Assembly (NCBI GenBank): GCA_033852075.1
Contig: JAWSVC010000022.1
Span: 62,001-126,000, forward strand
From: QZLE01 sp033852075
Lineage (GTDB): Bacteria; Pseudomonadota; Gammaproteobacteria; QZLD01
Direction: 5' to 3'
Length of the DNA stretch: 64,000 nucleotides
Made by a program: the position numbers and the translations under genes. The notes under the pieces were generated by a model. That model searched no databases. It was not told where the DNA came from and was given only the letters and a program-made list of their open reading frames with translations. Each line of letters begins with the position of its first letter. Position 1 is the first letter of the stretch. Positions 62,478 to 64,000 of the stretch are shown piece by piece.

Positions 62478-64000
62478 ATGACCAAAGAAGAACTTGAAAA
62501 GAAGATCAAAGAGCTTGAAGCCGATAAGGCAAAGCTTTCAAAAGAGCTGGAACAGGCGCGTTCTGGTCATAGTCTGCTTTATGCCAATCTTGCTCACGAG
62601 CTAAAGACTCCGCTTACTGCTATTATTGGTTTTGCTGAAGATATCGTTGCGGGTCATGACAAGAATAATATTATTGAACGCATTAAAACCATTACTACCA
62701 ATGGTTATTATCTTTTAAATGTTTTAAACGGAATTATGGATCTTAGTAAGATTGAGACACAAAGATTCTCTGTGGATCCATCTACCTTTTCTTTGCATAA
62801 TCTTTTATTTGATATTGAAGATATAATGCAACAACAAGCAAAGTCTGCTGGTAATAATTTCTCTTTGAGTTGCATTTACCCCCTTCCAACAACCATTATT
62901 AGCGATCGCACCAAACTTAAACAGATTCTGATTAACCTTTGCAGTAATGCAATTAAATTTACTAAAGATGGCGATATTGAATTACAAGTTTGCTATCGCC
63001 GCGACAAACACCGTATTGAATTTAAGATTACCGATAATGGCATCGGTATTGATAGCAAACATTTGCAACGAATCTTTCGTCCTTTTGAACAAGCCGATAG
63101 CTCTATTTCTAAAAACTATGGCGGCACTGGTTTAGGTCTGTTCATTTCTAATCAAATCGCTATGCTTTTGGGAAATGAGATTAAGGTTGAAAGCACTCCG
63201 GGTAAAGGCAGCGTATTTACTGTAGAGATTGAACCGGGACATATTGAAGAAAGTCAGTTTATCTGGAGTGAATTTGAGCTTAGACGTACATCATTTATCA
63301 GCCATGATTCCGCCCCTCCTCTTTTAATGGGTAACATTTTGATAGCTGAGGACAATCCGGATAATCAAAAACTTTTAGAGCTAATGCTTTCGCAAACTGG
63401 AGCAGATACCATTTATGTTAATAACGGTCAGGAAGCCATAGAACAGGCTGTTAATAACGACTTTGATCTTATCTTGTTAGATGTGCAGATGCCTGTTGTT
63501 AATGGTATTGAAGCGGCTACAGAAATGCGTAAATCTGGCGTTAGTTTCCCAATTGTGGCGGTTACTGCAAACAATGAAAAAAAGGATCTGGACCATTTAC
63601 TTGAGATTGGCTTTGATGATGTAATCTGCAAGCCAATTAATCGTAAAGAATTTTTTGACTTGTTAGCTAATAGTCTGCGCCCGGCACCTGAGCAACGCCA
63701 TACTGAATCTATTTCTGATATTGAGAAGGCTTTGAATGAAGACCCTGAGTTCCAACAACTTTCGGAGTCATTTGCTGATACCTTGAAGTATTACGCTACC
63801 CGGCTGAAAGATGCTAAAAACAAACAGAACTGGAAAGAGATGCAATCACTGGCACACAAACTAAAAGGCACCGCCGGGAGTTTTGGTTTTCCCAAGATTG
63901 GTACTATAGCTGCTGCTCTCGAAAAACAGCTTAAAGTTGAAAATAACGATGCTGCAATACCTCTCGCTAAAGAGCTTCTTGAGTTATGTAGTCAAGATCC
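62478..64000 (+). CDS. Cytoplasmic hybrid histidine kinase (HK-REC-Hpt), 3' end missing
   Basis: An open frame of 507 codons from an ATG at 62478 to the window edge. A short N-terminal coiled coil (about 3-33) lies directly before HisKA, with H40 in NLAHELKTPLTAIIGF, followed by HATPase (NQILINLCSNAIKFT, DNGIGI and GGTGLGLFIS type motifs). A receiver domain follows with D335 in LILLDVQMP and K in CKPI. An Hpt domain begins near 440 with H460 in SLAHKLKGTAGSFG. No membrane or PAS segment is present, so its input is cytoplasmic or supplied by a partner. The Shine-Dalgarno is weak. Confidence 0.9.
   Translation, partial: MTKEELEKKIKELEADKAKLSKELEQARSGHSLLYANLAHELKTPLTAIIGFAEDIVAGHDKNNIIERIKTITTNGYYLLNVLNGIMDLSKIETQRFSVDPSTFSLHNLLFDIEDIMQQQAKSAGNNFSLSCIYPLPTTIISDRTKLKQILINLCSNAIKFTKDGDIELQVCYRRDKHRIEFKITDNGIGIDSKHLQRIFRPFEQADSSISKNYGGTGLGLFISNQIAMLLGNEIKVESTPGKGSVFTVEIEPGHIEESQFIWSEFELRRTSFISHDSAPPLLMGNILIAEDNPDNQKLLELMLSQTGADTIYVNNGQEAIEQAVNNDFDLILLDVQMPVVNGIEAATEMRKSGVSFPIVAVTANNEKKDLDHLLEIGFDDVICKPINRKEFFDLLANSLRPAPEQRHTESISDIEKALNEDPEFQQLSESFADTLKYYATRLKDAKNKQNWKEMQSLAHKLKGTAGSFGFPKIGTIAAALEKQLKVENNDAAIPLAKELLELCSQD

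Overview
The window looks like chromosome from a low-GC, free-living, probably aquatic gammaproteobacterium. Support comes from an RhlB-like DEAD-box helicase, gltX beside a tRNA-Ala(GGC), a PEP-CTERM surface protein, large secreted multidomain proteases, many two-component systems, and type II toxin-antitoxin modules of the YefM/YoeB, FitAB and HipBA families. The genus cannot be named from sequence alone. One run of 49 N marks an assembly gap inside a repetitive gene.

Layout. 0-6.1 kb: a six-gene overlapping minus-strand operon with a MacB-like ABC ATPase and permease, a LolA-like periplasmic protein, an outer-membrane barrel, a LytS-type kinase and a LytTR regulator, followed by the start of an acyltransferase-3 gene. 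6.3-12.7 kb: a lipoprotein polysaccharide deacetylase, convergent with a VWA protein, histidine kinase, OmpR-type regulator and lipase-like lipoprotein cluster. 12.8-17.6 kb: a RecQ-like helicase, a HEAT/SEC-C protein, a YefM/YoeB pair and a REP-associated (RAYT-type) transposase. 17.9-22.3 kb: a PEP-CTERM protein divergent from an unusual regulator that joins a Cro/cI-type HTH, a LuxR autoinducer-binding-like domain and a LuxR-type HTH; a decayed second copy of the same divergent pair lies just to the left. 22.5-26.1 kb: an IS5-type transposase remnant, tRNA-Ala, gltX and an unknown protein. 26.2-28.6 kb: two small paralogues and a secreted protein built of three NBR1-type Ig domains. 28.7-38.4 kb: two giant secreted proteases, one subtilisin-like and one papain-like, carrying the same C-terminal domain string and nearly the same promoter. 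38.4-43.1 kb: a beta-lactamase-fold lipoprotein, then an RHH-FHA fusion in an operon with a receptor-like Ser/Thr kinase. 43.3-47.5 kb: housekeeping-type genes (RhlB-like, Dus-like, small membrane protein) and unknowns.

47.7-61.8 kb is an accessory, defence-island-like region: FitAB; an IS30/metallophosphoesterase chimera; a RelE/ParE pair; a DUF3800 protein with a small basic protein gene just upstream; a 1754-residue DUF4011 helicase with a C-terminal nuclease domain; an unknown membrane protein paired with a protein ending in a PD-(D/E)XK nuclease domain; and hipBA with three evenly spaced operators. The window closes with tRNA-Ser(UGA) and a cytoplasmic hybrid histidine kinase that runs off the right edge.

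The most original leads are the XRE-LuxR fusion module and its decayed twin, the kinase plus FHA-RHH operon (a possible direct route from Thr phosphorylation to DNA), the paired proteases with swapped catalytic domains under a shared promoter, and the uncharacterised membrane protein/nuclease pair in the defence island.
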